Origin: Ciceribacter thiooxidans
Lineage (GTDB): Bacteria > Pseudomonadota > Alphaproteobacteria > Rhizobiales > Rhizobiaceae
Assembly: GCF_014126615.1 (NCBI RefSeq)
Contig: NZ_CP059896.1
Location: 3,048,501 to 3,112,500 of the forward strand
Direction: 5' to 3'
Length of the DNA stretch: 64,000 nucleotides
Shown one piece after another: positions 53,296 to 62,428 of the stretch. The first letter of the stretch is position 1. Each line of letters opens with the position of its first letter. The translations under genes were made by a program, and so were the position numbers. Below the pieces are notes generated by a model, which ran no database searches, was not told the DNA's origin, and saw nothing but the letters and a program-made list of their open reading frames with translations.

Positions 53296-54348
53296 TTATG
53301 CACGCGGCTTGCCGATCTCCCCGGCAGACGGCCCCCAGACATCTGTGAGCGCAAAACCCTCAGCGAACGGATCGAACGGATCGAGCGCAACCTGCGTCAT
53401 GCCGAAGGTGAAGCCTCGTCCGGTGATCGTCGGGATGATGGCCGGCCTTCCCGCGACTTCCGTCACCGCCGACAGTCCGACCTCGAATTCCGATCCGATA
53501 ATCGACCGCGACTTGAAGACGTCGCCGACCTTCGCCTTGCCGCGGGCATGAAGCGTCGCGAGGTTTGCTGAATTTCCGGTGCCGCACGGCGAACGGTCGA
53601 CCCGGCCGGGCCACATGGTCGTGCAGGTGCGGATCGCACCGTCCGGATCGATATCGCGGAACATGACGTAAGCGACGCCCGAAATCGCCGGGATCTCCGG
53701 GTGCGTCACCGGAATGGTACGATTGATCAACTCCTTCAGGATCATACCGGCCTCGACCAGTGTGCGGGCGTTCGACTTGTCGATCGTCGTGCCGATCTGC
53801 CGGACATCCACCAGTGCGTAGAAGATCCCGCCGTAGCAGAGGTCGAGTGTGATGCGCCCCCATTGCTCCGTGTCAATCCCGACATCGAGCTCATGTACGA
53901 AGGACGGCACCATAGTGAGCTTCACCTTCTCGCAGCGCCCGTCGCGGCAGGTGGCGGTGGCGCGGACCAGGCCGGCAGCCGTCTCGAGGGTGACGACCGT
54001 CTCCGGTTCCTTCATCTCGACGATGCCCGATTCCAGCAGTGCCGTCGTCGTGCAGATCGAGTTCGAACCGGAACTCGCATGCGCCTGGTCCGGCTGAAGA
54101 ATGACGAAGCCGGCATCGGCGTCGGGATGCTTTGCCGGCAGCAAGAGGTTGACCGAACCGATCGGTGCACCGCGAGGCTCCAGCACGAGGAAGCGACGGA
54201 GTTCCTCGCCCTTGGGATCGGTGTTCAGCCAGTGCAACTGCTCGGCGACCGTCTCGCCGGGAATTTTTGGCACTCCGCCGATTGCCAGTCTGCCGATCTC
54301 TCCCTCGCAATGGACATCCAGCAACTGGATCGTACGCTTCCATCTCAT
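53296..54348 (-). CDS. Proline racemase-family hydroxyproline epimerase/dehydratase (Ser/Cys type)
   Basis: 350 residues of the proline racemase superfamily. The second catalytic cysteine is present in DRSPCGTGNSANLA. At the first site the usual Cys is replaced: ASSGSNSICT has Ser at about residue 93. Family work links Cys/Cys enzymes to proline racemase or 4-hydroxyproline 2-epimerase, and Thr/Cys or Ser/Cys forms to trans-3-hydroxy-L-proline dehydratase or mixed activities. It lies 34 bp after a D-amino-acid dehydrogenase gene in the same direction, which fits hydroxyproline breakdown. The exact reaction is not certain. Confidence 0.85.
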   Translation of the reverse strand: MRWKRTIQLLDVHCEGEIGRLAIGGVPKIPGETVAEQLHWLNTDPKGEELRRFLVLEPRGAPIGSVNLLLPAKHPDADAGFVILQPDQAHASSGSNSICTTTALLESGIVEMKEPETVVTLETAAGLVRATATCRDGRCEKVKLTMVPSFVHELDVGIDTEQWGRITLDLCYGGIFYALVDVRQIGTTIDKSNARTLVEAGMILKELINRTIPVTHPEIPAISGVAYVMFRDIDPDGAIRTCTTMWPGRVDRSPCGTGNSANLATLHARGKAKVGDVFKSRSIIGSEFEVGLSAVTEVAGRPAIIPTITGRGFTFGMTQVALDPFDPFAEGFALTDVWGPSAGEIGKPRA

Positions 54349-54382
54349 CGTCTATGCTCCAATCAGGCGTGGCAGTTCATTG

Positions 54383-55621
54383 TCAAAAGCGGGTGATGCT
54401 GAAGGGCGTCATGTCGACCGGCGGCCGCGCGCTGGTCATCATATCGGCGATGAGCCTCGCCGTCGTCGCCGAATAGGTCAAGCCGAGATGACCGTGTCCC
54501 GTCGCGTACCAGACGCCGGGCACCCGCGACGACGCCGAGATGATCGGCAGGGTATCGGGGAAGGCAGGGCGATGCCCCATCCATTCGCTCGCCTCCTCCG
54601 CCTTCAGGCCCGGAAGCGCCCGCTGGGCGTGACGAACGAGAACGCGGGCGCGGCGATAGTCGGGCGCGGCATCGAGCCCGGCGAGCTCCACGTTGCCACC
54701 GACGCGGATGCCGCCCGCAGTCGGCGTCACCATGAACGCCCGCTCCGGCCAGATGATCGAATGGCGCATGGAAATGCCAGGAGCCATGATCTGCGTATGA
54801 TAACCGCGCTCGGTCTCGAGCGGGATCGGCTCGCCGAGCCGAGCGGCAAGAAAGCGGGTCCGGGCGCCGGCCGCGAGGACGACGTCGGAGGCGAAGAGCC
54901 GCGTCCCGCCGGCGAAAACGATGTCCGCACCGCCGCCATGCCGATTCACGCGTTCGACCTCACCGGAGACAAAGACGCCGCCGGCTTGCCTGAAGGCTTC
55001 GACGAGCTTCAACACGAGCTGATACGGGTCGCGGATCGAGCGATTCGCCGGCAGCAGAACGGCCTTGGCGATGTGCGGCGCCAGTGAGGGTTCGAGATCG
55101 CTAATCGACTTGCCGGTCAGCACCTGATGAGCAAAACCGTAATTCTCCATGAGCGCGATGTGGTCGCGGTCGGCGGCAAACTCCGCCTCGGTCTCGTAGA
55201 TGGCGAGACAGCCCTCGTCGGTCAGCATGTCCCGGGCGCCGATCGCGTCGAGCATCGGCGTCAGATCGTCGAGGACGCGCACGCAGAGGCTGGCCCCGGC
55301 CGCTTCGATCTCGGCGACACGCGAGGGGCGCCCGGCAAGGAGGAAGCGGAGGAACCACGGCGTCATCTTCGGTGCGTAGGACGGACGCAACCACACCGGC
55401 CCTTCGGGATCGAGGAGCCAGCGCGGAATCTTCTTCCATGTGGCGGGACGCGACACCGCCATGAACTCTGACACCGCGATGCTGGCCATGTTGCCGAAGG
55501 ATGCGCCGAGCCCCGGCTGATCCCGATCAACCAGCGTCACCTGGCGGCCACGCTTCTGAAGCTCGAATGCGATCGCTGCGCCGACTACGCCGGCTCCGAC
55601 AACAACGGTGGTCTTGCTCAT
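54383..55621 (-). CDS. FAD-dependent D-amino-acid dehydrogenase (DadA-like, probably D-hydroxyproline)
   Basis: 412 residues from the ATG at 55621, ten bases after GAGGGG; an in-frame TTG lies nine bases earlier. It is a DAO-family flavoprotein: N-terminal VVVGAGVVGAAIAFELQKRG (FAD-binding), LVDRDQPGLGASFGNMA, LAAGARTRFLA, and the C-terminal TGHGHLGLTYSATTARLIAD. It would oxidise a D-amino acid at the membrane and pass electrons to the respiratory chain. Next to a hydroxyproline-type epimerase gene, cis-4-hydroxy-D-proline is the most likely substrate. First gene of the two-gene unit. Confidence 0.88.
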   Translation of the reverse strand: MSKTTVVVGAGVVGAAIAFELQKRGRQVTLVDRDQPGLGASFGNMASIAVSEFMAVSRPATWKKIPRWLLDPEGPVWLRPSYAPKMTPWFLRFLLAGRPSRVAEIEAAGASLCVRVLDDLTPMLDAIGARDMLTDEGCLAIYETEAEFAADRDHIALMENYGFAHQVLTGKSISDLEPSLAPHIAKAVLLPANRSIRDPYQLVLKLVEAFRQAGGVFVSGEVERVNRHGGGADIVFAGGTRLFASDVVLAAGARTRFLAARLGEPIPLETERGYHTQIMAPGISMRHSIIWPERAFMVTPTAGGIRVGGNVELAGLDAAPDYRRARVLVRHAQRALPGLKAEEASEWMGHRPAFPDTLPIISASSRVPGVWYATGHGHLGLTYSATTARLIADMMTSARPPVDMTPFSITRF

Positions 55622-55681
55622 GCCGTTCAATCCCCTCGCCCCGAATGCCCTGGCTTACATTTCGCGCCAGCCCTCACGATG

Positions 55682-55691
55682 TGATATATCA
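55682..55691. promoter_or_regulatory. Short palindrome upstream of the D-amino-acid dehydrogenase gene
   Basis: TGATATATCA is a perfect 10-bp palindrome about 60 bp before the start, in the gap to the lipoprotein esterase gene. It resembles half-operators of GntR-type regulators that often control hydroxyproline genes, but it is short. Confidence 0.25.
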
Positions 55692-55818
55692 GTTTAGGGA
55701 AAATGCCACTGGTTTTCTCATCGCGCGATCCGTCACCATGCGAGCTCACCGCGCAGCGGAGCAGGAACGTGGAGCATTGCGCAACCGTGATGATCGGGAG
55801 GACTTGTGCGGAGACAGC

Positions 55819-57132
55819 CTACTTTGCGGCGGTAGCACCCAGCGAATTGCCGACCGAGCCGATCGTGCCTTCGGCACTCTGCCCGAAGAGGATGAGCTGG
55901 CGCCCGTAGCTTCGGCGCGTGCGCGGATCGAAGATCGAAATCGGCGCGCTGATGACGGCGCCGGCGGCCTGCCCGACGGTACTGGTGGCACCCACGGTCA
56001 CTGCGGCGATCCCCTCACCGAGCCCCACCTGCGAGTCGGTGATGGTCTGCCCAGCGACGAGCCTCTGACCGATCAGACGCACCACTTCCGGGCTTTCCGC
56101 AAACTTGCCGTGGTTCAGCTGATCCTCCGCCTTGAGTTCGGTGAGATCGATCACCGTGATTCCGGCGCTCTCCAGTTCCGATCGGTAGGGTTCCTTGCTC
56201 GGGTCGATGCGCCCAAGCCGTTCGACATTGCCGGAGAGGTGCTTGGAAAGTGTCAGCGCCCGATCATCGCGCGAGACGAAGAGCGTAAAATGCGGTGCGT
56301 CCTTCTGCAACGCGCGGAACTGTTGCGCGAAGACGTCAACATCGAGGTCCGGCGCGGCGAGAATGACGTTGTTGATCTTCGGATGGACGCGGCCGTTGCG
56401 GATCGCCATCTGGCGAAGCGCCTCGACTGCAAGCCATGTGCCCATGGAGTGCGCCATGACGGTCACGTCCGCTACGTCGGGATGACTGGCGATACGTGTG
56501 AGCATATCCTCGAGCGCATCACGAGAATAGTTGGTGCTTTCCCGGTCGTAGGCATAGTCGAAGATGTTGCCGCGTGACGGCCAGGTAAACACGACCGGCA
56601 CCACCTCGGCGCCGGAATCGTGAACGATCTGCGCGAAACGGTAGACGGAATCCTCGTAGAGATTGTTGAAGCCGTGGACGAACACAAGTACGCGGCGGCT
56701 TGTGACCTTATGCTTGCGTAGCCATGCCTTGGCCTCCGCATCTGAATCGAGCGGGTCGACCGCGGCGGTCGCGAATTCCCGCGAGGGGTCCGGCGGCAGG
56801 CGTTTCGGCCACTGAACCTGCCCGACCTTGCGGTTCTTCTCGGGTGGGATGGAGATCGTGACGGCGTCCATCATCAGGCCGCTTCCCCGTTCGCCCGTGA
56901 ACAGGATCGCCTTGTCGTCAGACGGCGCGCGGGTGGTCGCAGCGATGAGATCCACACGGCTTGCGCCATCAGCCTTCGCATCCACGGGCTCCATGACGCC
57001 GATCGGCCGACCGGCACAGCCGGCAGTGACGAGACAAGCGGCGAGCAAGCCGATGAATCCGGAACGAATCCGCGCGCTCCAATGAGCCGCTGGAGGGGAA
57101 ATTCCACCTTCCGCCAATTTCGTTCTGATCAA
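55819..57132 (-). CDS. DUF900-type alpha/beta hydrolase lipoprotein
   Basis: 437 residues from a TTG start eight bases after AAAGGGA; no ATG lies near the N-terminus. A hydrophobic segment ends in the lipobox LVTAGC, so it is probably a lipoprotein. The central region (about residues 140-330) is an alpha/beta hydrolase of the DUF900 family: VLVFVHGFNNLYEDSVYRFA, VPVVFTWPSRG, the nucleophile elbow VMAHSMGTWL (GxSxG-like), and NVILAAPDLDVDVF with the Asp. The substrate is unknown; esterase or lipase activity is only family inference. Confidence 0.82.
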   Translation of the reverse strand: MIRTKLAEGGISPPAAHWSARIRSGFIGLLAACLVTAGCAGRPIGVMEPVDAKADGASRVDLIAATTRAPSDDKAILFTGERGSGLMMDAVTISIPPEKNRKVGQVQWPKRLPPDPSREFATAAVDPLDSDAEAKAWLRKHKVTSRRVLVFVHGFNNLYEDSVYRFAQIVHDSGAEVVPVVFTWPSRGNIFDYAYDRESTNYSRDALEDMLTRIASHPDVADVTVMAHSMGTWLAVEALRQMAIRNGRVHPKINNVILAAPDLDVDVFAQQFRALQKDAPHFTLFVSRDDRALTLSKHLSGNVERLGRIDPSKEPYRSELESAGITVIDLTELKAEDQLNHGKFAESPEVVRLIGQRLVAGQTITDSQVGLGEGIAAVTVGATSTVGQAAGAVISAPISIFDPRTRRSYGRQLILFGQSAEGTIGSVGNSLGATAAK

Positions 57133-57231
57133 TACGCGGTCCCTTTAAGAGCGTTCAAAGGCCCTTAGGGGTACCGCGGATCGCAGGGCGATGCCAGTGG
57201 CTTGTTGCCGCGGAGCCTGCTGCCGGATCCG

Positions 57232-57678
57232 TCAGACGCCCTGCGCCGCCTGGGAATTGGCCCAGTCGACGATCTGCCGTGCGGACATCGCACCCGAGAC
57301 CCGCGCGATCTCTCGCCCATCCCGATAGAGCAGCATCGTGGGAATGCCCCTTATGCCGAGCCGTCCGGCAACTTCCGGATGGTCTTCGGAGTTGAGTTTC
57401 ATCAGGCGCATCGAAGGTTCAAGAACCTTTGCCGCCTCGGCGAAGTGGGGCGCCATCATCTTGCAGGGGCCGCACCAGGGCGCCCAGATGTCGACGAGAA
57501 CCGGCACTTCGCTGCGGGCGATCTGCTTCTCGAACATCCCGGGATCCGCCTCCACCGGATGCCCTTCGAAAAGCGCCTCCTTGCAGGCGCCGCAGCGTGC
57601 CTCGGCGGCCGGACGTCCTGCCTTCATGCGATTGACGGCGCCACAATGCGGACAAACGATTTGCCGATCTTTTTCCAT
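57232..57678 (-). CDS. trxC: Thioredoxin TrxC (thioredoxin 2 type)
   Basis: 148 residues. The N-terminal zinc site has two CxxC pairs (IVCPHCGAVNRM and ARCGACKEAL). The thioredoxin fold follows, with active site IWAPWCGPCKMMAPHF and the cis-Pro in RGIPTMLLYRDG. It reduces protein disulfides in the cytoplasm and is usually oxidative-stress inducible. The ATG is preceded by AAGGAG. It is transcribed divergently from an ArsR-type regulator gene; the promoters overlap. Confidence 0.95.
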   Translation of the reverse strand: MEKDRQIVCPHCGAVNRMKAGRPAAEARCGACKEALFEGHPVEADPGMFEKQIARSEVPVLVDIWAPWCGPCKMMAPHFAEAAKVLEPSMRLMKLNSEDHPEVAGRLGIRGIPTMLLYRDGREIARVSGAMSARQIVDWANSQAAQGV

Positions 57679-57694
57679 GTTATATGTCTCCTTC

Positions 57695-57764
57695 GAGGCG
57701 CCCCATTCCTGCAGAAGCGCCTCCGATAGTTGACATTATATTCACAATGACGTAGATACGCAAG
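57695..57764. promoter_or_regulatory. Overlapping divergent promoters of trxC and the ArsR regulator gene
   Basis: For the regulator (+): TTGACA (57731-57736), 17 nt, TAGATA (57754-57759); the start point falls at about 57766, the ATG itself. For trxC (-): TTGCGT (57759-57764), 17 nt, and a perfect TATAAT (57736-57741). The two promoters interleave, so a protein bound here would shut both. In the trxC leader, GAGGCGC (57695-57701) and GCGCCTC (57717-57723) form a 7-bp stem before the Shine-Dalgarno sequence. Confidence 0.65.
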
Positions 57765-57765
57765 A

Positions 57766-58068
57766 ATGAAGCTTAACCCTGAATCCATGCAAAACGCTGC
57801 AGACGACGCTAGCGAGCTCCTGAAGGCGCTCGCCAACCGGCACCGGCTTCTTATTCTCTGTCAGTTGATCGACGGCGAACGCTCGGTCGGCCAGCTCGCC
57901 GAATTTCTCGGGATCCGGGATTCAACGGTATCGCAGCATCTGGCACTCCTTCGCCGCGACCGCATCATTAGCGGTCGTCGCGACGGGCAGACGATCTGGT
58001 ACCGGATCGAGAGCGAGCCCGCACGCAACGTTATCGGCGCGCTCTACAACACCTACTGCTCGGTCTGA
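57766..58068 (+). CDS. ArsR-family regulator with two cysteines (possible thiol/persulfide sensor)
   Basis: 100 residues. Winged helix: LLKALANRHRLLILCQLIDG, SVGQLAEFLGIRDSTVSQHL and ALLRRDRIISGRRDGQTIWY. Cys32 in LLILCQL and Cys98 near the C-terminus (NTYCSV) sit where BigR/SqrR/YgaV regulators carry their persulfide-sensing pair, while metal-site motifs such as ELCVCDL are missing. Divergent and interleaved with trxC, it probably represses trxC and itself until oxidised. The mRNA start appears to coincide with the ATG, so the message may be leaderless; an ATG at 57787 is the alternative start. Confidence 0.85.
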   Translation: MKLNPESMQNAADDASELLKALANRHRLLILCQLIDGERSVGQLAEFLGIRDSTVSQHLALLRRDRIISGRRDGQTIWYRIESEPARNVIGALYNTYCSV

Positions 58069-58092
58069 ATTTCCTCACCGCCGACGATACCT

Positions 58093-59586
58093 TCAGGCGG
58101 AGCGCATGGTGCCGCGCTCACGCAAGGCGACGTGCCAGGAAAATGCCTCTTCGAGGATATGCGGCGTATGACCGCCGCGCCGGCTGGCCCGAACGTAGTA
58201 GTCCCGCAGCGCGTCGCGATAGTCCGGATGAACGCAGTTGGCGATGATAACCTGTGCGCGTTCCCGCGGCGCAAGACCACGCAGATCTGCAAGACCCACC
58301 TCGGTCACCAGGATGTCGACGTCGTGCTCTGTGTGATCGACATGGCTTACCATCGGTACCACGCTTGAGATGGCGCCGCTCTTGGCGATCGACTTGGTGA
58401 CGAAGATCGACATGTAGCCGTTTCGCGCGAAATCGCCCGAACCGCCGATGCCGTTCATCATATGCGTTCCGCCGACATGGGTGGAATTGACGTTGCCATA
58501 GATGTCGAATTCGAGGGCGGTGTTGATGCAGATAAGGCCGAGGCGCCGGATGACCTCCGGATGATTGCTGATCTCCTGCGGTCGCAGGATCAGGTGATGC
58601 TTGTACTCGACGAGCCGCGGCAGGACCTTGCGATACATCTCGGCAGAAAGCGTGATCGACGATCCCGAGGCGAAGCCGAGCTTACCGGCATCGAACAGTT
58701 CGAACGTCGAATCCTGCAGAACCTCTGAATACATCTTCAGGTCATGGAAGGGAGAATCGATGAAGCCGTGCAGTACTGCGTTGGCGATCGTCCCGATCCC
58801 CGCCTGCAACGGCTGCAGCTCATAGCCCATCCGCCCCTGCTTCACCTCGTTCAACAGGAAGTCCGTCAGATTGCCGGCGATCGCACGGGTGTCATCGTCC
58901 GGCGGCAGGATGGTGGCCGAGCTGTCGTGCTTCTCCGAGACCACGATCGCGACGATCTTTTCCGGCGGAACCGGAATGAATGGCAGTCCGACGCGGCTTT
59001 CCGGTGTCACGACAGGGATCGGCATGCGGGCGGGCCGGCGGGTCGGTATGTAGATGTCGTGCAATCCCTCAAGCGTCGCTGGCTGCGACAGATTGATCTC
59101 GACAATCACCTTATCGGCCAGGATCGCGAAGCTCGCCGAATTTCCGACCGAGGTCGTCGGCACGATGCCGCCCTGCTCGGTGATCGCCACAGCCTCGACG
59201 ACCGCGATGTCGACGGGCGGGATCTGATTCGTCCGCAGTTGCTCGACTGTTTCGGAGAGGTGCTGATCGATGAACATGACTTCGCCGGCATTGATCGCCT
59301 TGCGCAGGCCCGGGTCCGACTGGAACGGTATGCGCCGGGCGAGCACATGCGCTTCGGCGAGTGTCTTGTCGAGATCGTTTCCGAGCGAGGCGCCGGTCAT
59401 CAGCGTGATCTTCAACGGGTCCCTTCGCGCCCGTTCGGCGAGAGCAAGCGGCACGGCCTTGGCTTCGCCGGCACGGGTAAACCCGCTCATGCCAACCGTC
59501 ATGCCATCCTTGATGAGGGCTGCCGCTTGGTCGGCGGTGACGACCCGATCGAGCAAGGGCCTGTGTCGAATCCGTTCACGCAGCAT
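58093..59586 (-). CDS. Acetyl-CoA hydrolase/transferase family CoA-transferase
   Basis: 497 residues of the Ach1/ScpC/SucCoA-transferase type: N-terminal VTADQAAALIKDGMTVGMSG, LMTGASLGNDLDKTL, FIDQHLSETVEQL, and a C-terminal NGIGGSGDFARNGYMSIF, which is the conserved glycine motif, followed by VSHVDHTEHDVDILVTE. The probable reaction is transfer of CoA from acetyl- or propionyl-CoA to succinate (or the reverse) in the cytoplasm. It is a full-length member of about 500 residues. Convergent with the arsR-type gene and divergent from the Mg2+ ATPase gene. Confidence 0.9.
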   Translation of the reverse strand: MLRERIRHRPLLDRVVTADQAAALIKDGMTVGMSGFTRAGEAKAVPLALAERARRDPLKITLMTGASLGNDLDKTLAEAHVLARRIPFQSDPGLRKAINAGEVMFIDQHLSETVEQLRTNQIPPVDIAVVEAVAITEQGGIVPTTSVGNSASFAILADKVIVEINLSQPATLEGLHDIYIPTRRPARMPIPVVTPESRVGLPFIPVPPEKIVAIVVSEKHDSSATILPPDDDTRAIAGNLTDFLLNEVKQGRMGYELQPLQAGIGTIANAVLHGFIDSPFHDLKMYSEVLQDSTFELFDAGKLGFASGSSITLSAEMYRKVLPRLVEYKHHLILRPQEISNHPEVIRRLGLICINTALEFDIYGNVNSTHVGGTHMMNGIGGSGDFARNGYMSIFVTKSIAKSGAISSVVPMVSHVDHTEHDVDILVTEVGLADLRGLAPRERAQVIIANCVHPDYRDALRDYYVRASRRGGHTPHILEEAFSWHVALRERGTMRSA

Positions 59587-59827
59587 GATCTTTCCTCGTC
59601 CAGATAAGAGACGGGTGGTCTCGTCCCATTGGTTCCGGTTGGCTTAAAGGTGGGGACATCGCCGTTGCAATCATTCTTCAGTCGCATCCGATGCGGACCT
59701 GATATGCGCAAGACGCATAACAGGTCCGCATCGCCCCGGGATGTCGATGAATGACTCTTGTATTTTCGAAGAGAAAGGAATCGGAATACCGATGGTTCCC
59801 GCGGGACGGTTTCGACCGGAGCAGCCG

Positions 59828-62422
59828 ATGAACAGCAATGCACAGGACAGGCCCTACTGGACGATAGACGGCAGCGAACTGACCAATGCGCTGGGCTCCG
59901 GTGCAGGCGGCCTCACCGCATCCGAGGCGGCCCAGAGGCTTGTGCGGCTCGGGGCGAACTCGATTGAGGAAAGTACCCGCGTCGGCGCCATCCGGCTGCT
60001 GATGCGCCAGTTCGAAAGTCCGCTCGTTCTGATCCTCGTCTTCGCCGCGGTCGTTTCGATGCTGCTGCAACAGTGGGTTGATGCAGCCATCGTCGTCACT
60101 ATCGTGCTCGGCAGTTCCCTCCTCGGCTTCTACCAGGAGAACCGGGCCTCGCAGGCCGTCGAGGCGCTGAAACGCCGGCTTGCACTCACTTGCCGCGTCG
60201 TGCGCGACGACACAGAAAAAATAGTGCCTGTCTCGTCTGTAGTTCCGGGCGACATCGTCCTGCTCTCCGCCGGCAACCTGGTTCCAGCAGATGGGCTCGT
60301 GCTCGAGGCAGCCGACTTCCTGGTCAGCGAAGCCGCGATGACGGGCGAATCCTTCCCGGTCGAAAAACGACCCGGAAAGATTGCCGCCGACGCACCGATT
60401 TCCGCCCGATCCAACGCCGTCTTCCTCGGCGCCTCGGTGCGCAGCGGAACCGCAAGGGTGCTTGCGGTCAAAACCGGCAGGCAGAGCGAGTTCGGCGCCA
60501 TCGCCGCAAGACTTCGCGGGCGACCCGCAGAAACGGATTTCGCCCGCGGCGTGCGTCGGTTCGGTTACCTGCTGATCCGCGTCATGGTGCTGATCGTACT
60601 CTTCGTGCTGACGGTCAATCTGCTGCTGGACCGTCCGGTTGCGGAGTCATTGCTCTTCGCTGTCGCACTTGCCGTCGGGCTTTCGCCGGAACTCCTGCCG
60701 GCGATCATTACCGTGACCCTTTCCGCCGGCGCCAAAGGGATGAGCGAACGTGGCGTCATCGTCCGCCGTCTCGAGGGGATCGAGAACCTCGGCAGCATGG
60801 ATATCTTCTGCACCGACAAGACGGGCACGCTGACGGAAGGAACGGTGGTGCTGCATGAGGCCATCGACGCCGATGGTCGCCGTTCCGACGAGGTTCTGCA
60901 GTTCGCGTTTCTGAACGCCTCCTTCGAGACGGGAATCGAAAACCCGATCGATGCCGCGATCATCGGGAAAGGCGAGACGGCGAACCTGACGACCGCCGGA
61001 TATTCGAAGATCGACGAGATCCCTTACGATTTCACCCGCCGGCTGCTGACCATCGTCGTTGAAAGCGCGGAGCATTCTTCGCAGCGCCGGATCGTTACCA
61101 AAGGCGCTTTCGACAACGTGCTCGCCGCCTGTACCTCCGTCTCGCGGAGTGGAGCGACGATCCCGCTCGACGAGGCTCTGCGGGAGGAACTGGCAAGATT
61201 TCCCGAGAGCCGGGGCGCCGAAGGCTACCGCGTGCTGGCGATCGCCACCCGCGAGACGGACGTGAAAGCAGACTACACCCGCGACGACGAAGCCGGGATG
61301 ACGCTGCAAGGCTTCCTGGTCTTCGAGGACCCGCCAAAGGCCGAGGCGAAGAAGACGATCTCGGATCTCGCCGCGCTCGGCATCCGCATAAAGGTCATCA
61401 GCGGCGACAACCGCTTCGTCACCGCTCACGTCGCGCAAGTCGTCGGTCTGAATCCGGCCGGGATTCTTACGGGCGACGAGATCGCGAAACTGAACGACGA
61501 AGCTCTGTGGAACATGGCGGCCCGCACCGACCTTTTCGTGGAGGTCGACCCCCAGCAGAAGGAAAGGATCATCCGCGCCCTCCAACGTACGGGTCACTCC
61601 GTCGGATATCTCGGCGACGGGATCAACGACGCGCCGGCGCTTCACGTCGCCGACGTCGGCATCTCGGTGGAGCAGGCAGTGGACGTTGCCCGCGAAAGCG
61701 CCGACATCATCCTTCTCAACCGCGATCTCGACGTGCTGCGTTCCGGCATCGAGGAGGGCCGGCGAACCTTTGCCAACACGCTGAAGTACATCTCGATCAC
61801 GACGAGCGCCAATTTCGGCAACATGGTCAGCATGGCGCTCGCCACGCCGCTGCTGCCATACCTGCCGCTCTCGGCCAAGCAGATCCTGCTCAACAACTTC
61901 CTTTCCGACATGCCGTCGATCGCGATTTCGAGCGACAATGCCGATCCGGAACAGATCGCAACGCCGCAGCGGTGGAGCATCCGCGACATCCAGCGTTTCA
62001 TGGTGGTCTTCGGGCTGATCAGTTCCTGTTTCGACATGCTGACCTTCGCCACCCTGCTCTTCGTCTTTCACGCCAACGAGGCGACCTTCCAGACTTCGTG
62101 GTTCATGATCTCGCTGCTGACCGAGCTCGGTGTGGTACTGGTGTTGCGCACCCGCAAGCCCGCCTGGCGAAGCAGACCGAGTTCGTTGCTTCTCTGGTCG
62201 ACGATCGCCGTCTCCGGCGCGACGCTCACCATCCCCTATCTCGGAACACTGACCGGGGTATTTGACTTCGTGCCGCTGTCGGCGACGCAAATGGGCGCGG
62301 CGATCCTCATCATCGCCGCCTATCTCGCAGCGACAGAGATCGTGAAGCAGCGTGTGTTCCGTCCGCAGCCGAGGCGCGGCGATCGCCGCGACGTGGGAAC
62401 AACTGCTCAGAACCGCCGTTAG
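59828..62422 (+). CDS. mgtA: Magnesium-translocating P-type ATPase (MgtA/MgtB, P3B)
   Basis: 864 residues from the ATG at 59828 behind GGAG; in-frame ATGs at 59792 and 59741 would give up to 893. All P-type motifs are present: the actuator TGES in MTGESFPVEK, the phosphorylated Asp in DIFCTDKTGTLTEG, MTLQGFLVFEDPPK, and the hinge GDGINDAPALHVADVG. About ten TM helices, with ALAVGLSPELLPAIITVTLS in M4 and the MgtA-type LLNNFLSDMPSIAISSDN in M6. It imports Mg2+ with the gradient. The 240-bp leader shows no recognised Mg2+ riboswitch. Confidence 0.92.
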   Translation: MNSNAQDRPYWTIDGSELTNALGSGAGGLTASEAAQRLVRLGANSIEESTRVGAIRLLMRQFESPLVLILVFAAVVSMLLQQWVDAAIVVTIVLGSSLLGFYQENRASQAVEALKRRLALTCRVVRDDTEKIVPVSSVVPGDIVLLSAGNLVPADGLVLEAADFLVSEAAMTGESFPVEKRPGKIAADAPISARSNAVFLGASVRSGTARVLAVKTGRQSEFGAIAARLRGRPAETDFARGVRRFGYLLIRVMVLIVLFVLTVNLLLDRPVAESLLFAVALAVGLSPELLPAIITVTLSAGAKGMSERGVIVRRLEGIENLGSMDIFCTDKTGTLTEGTVVLHEAIDADGRRSDEVLQFAFLNASFETGIENPIDAAIIGKGETANLTTAGYSKIDEIPYDFTRRLLTIVVESAEHSSQRRIVTKGAFDNVLAACTSVSRSGATIPLDEALREELARFPESRGAEGYRVLAIATRETDVKADYTRDDEAGMTLQGFLVFEDPPKAEAKKTISDLAALGIRIKVISGDNRFVTAHVAQVVGLNPAGILTGDEIAKLNDEALWNMAARTDLFVEVDPQQKERIIRALQRTGHSVGYLGDGINDAPALHVADVGISVEQAVDVARESADIILLNRDLDVLRSGIEEGRRTFANTLKYISITTSANFGNMVSMALATPLLPYLPLSAKQILLNNFLSDMPSIAISSDNADPEQIATPQRWSIRDIQRFMVVFGLISSCFDMLTFATLLFVFHANEATFQTSWFMISLLTELGVVLVLRTRKPAWRSRPSSLLLWSTIAVSGATLTIPYLGTLTGVFDFVPLSATQMGAAILIIAAYLAATEIVKQRVFRPQPRRGDRRDVGTTAQNRR

Positions 62423-62428
62423 TCACAG

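Noticed and set aside
59587..59827. Mg2+ riboswitch in the mgtA leader
   Set aside because: No M-box or mgtA-leader pattern could be recognised by eye.
60647..62290. Long minus-strand open frame antisense to mgtA
   Set aside because: The plus-strand frame carries all P-type ATPase motifs; the antisense frame shows no protein-like features and reflects high GC.
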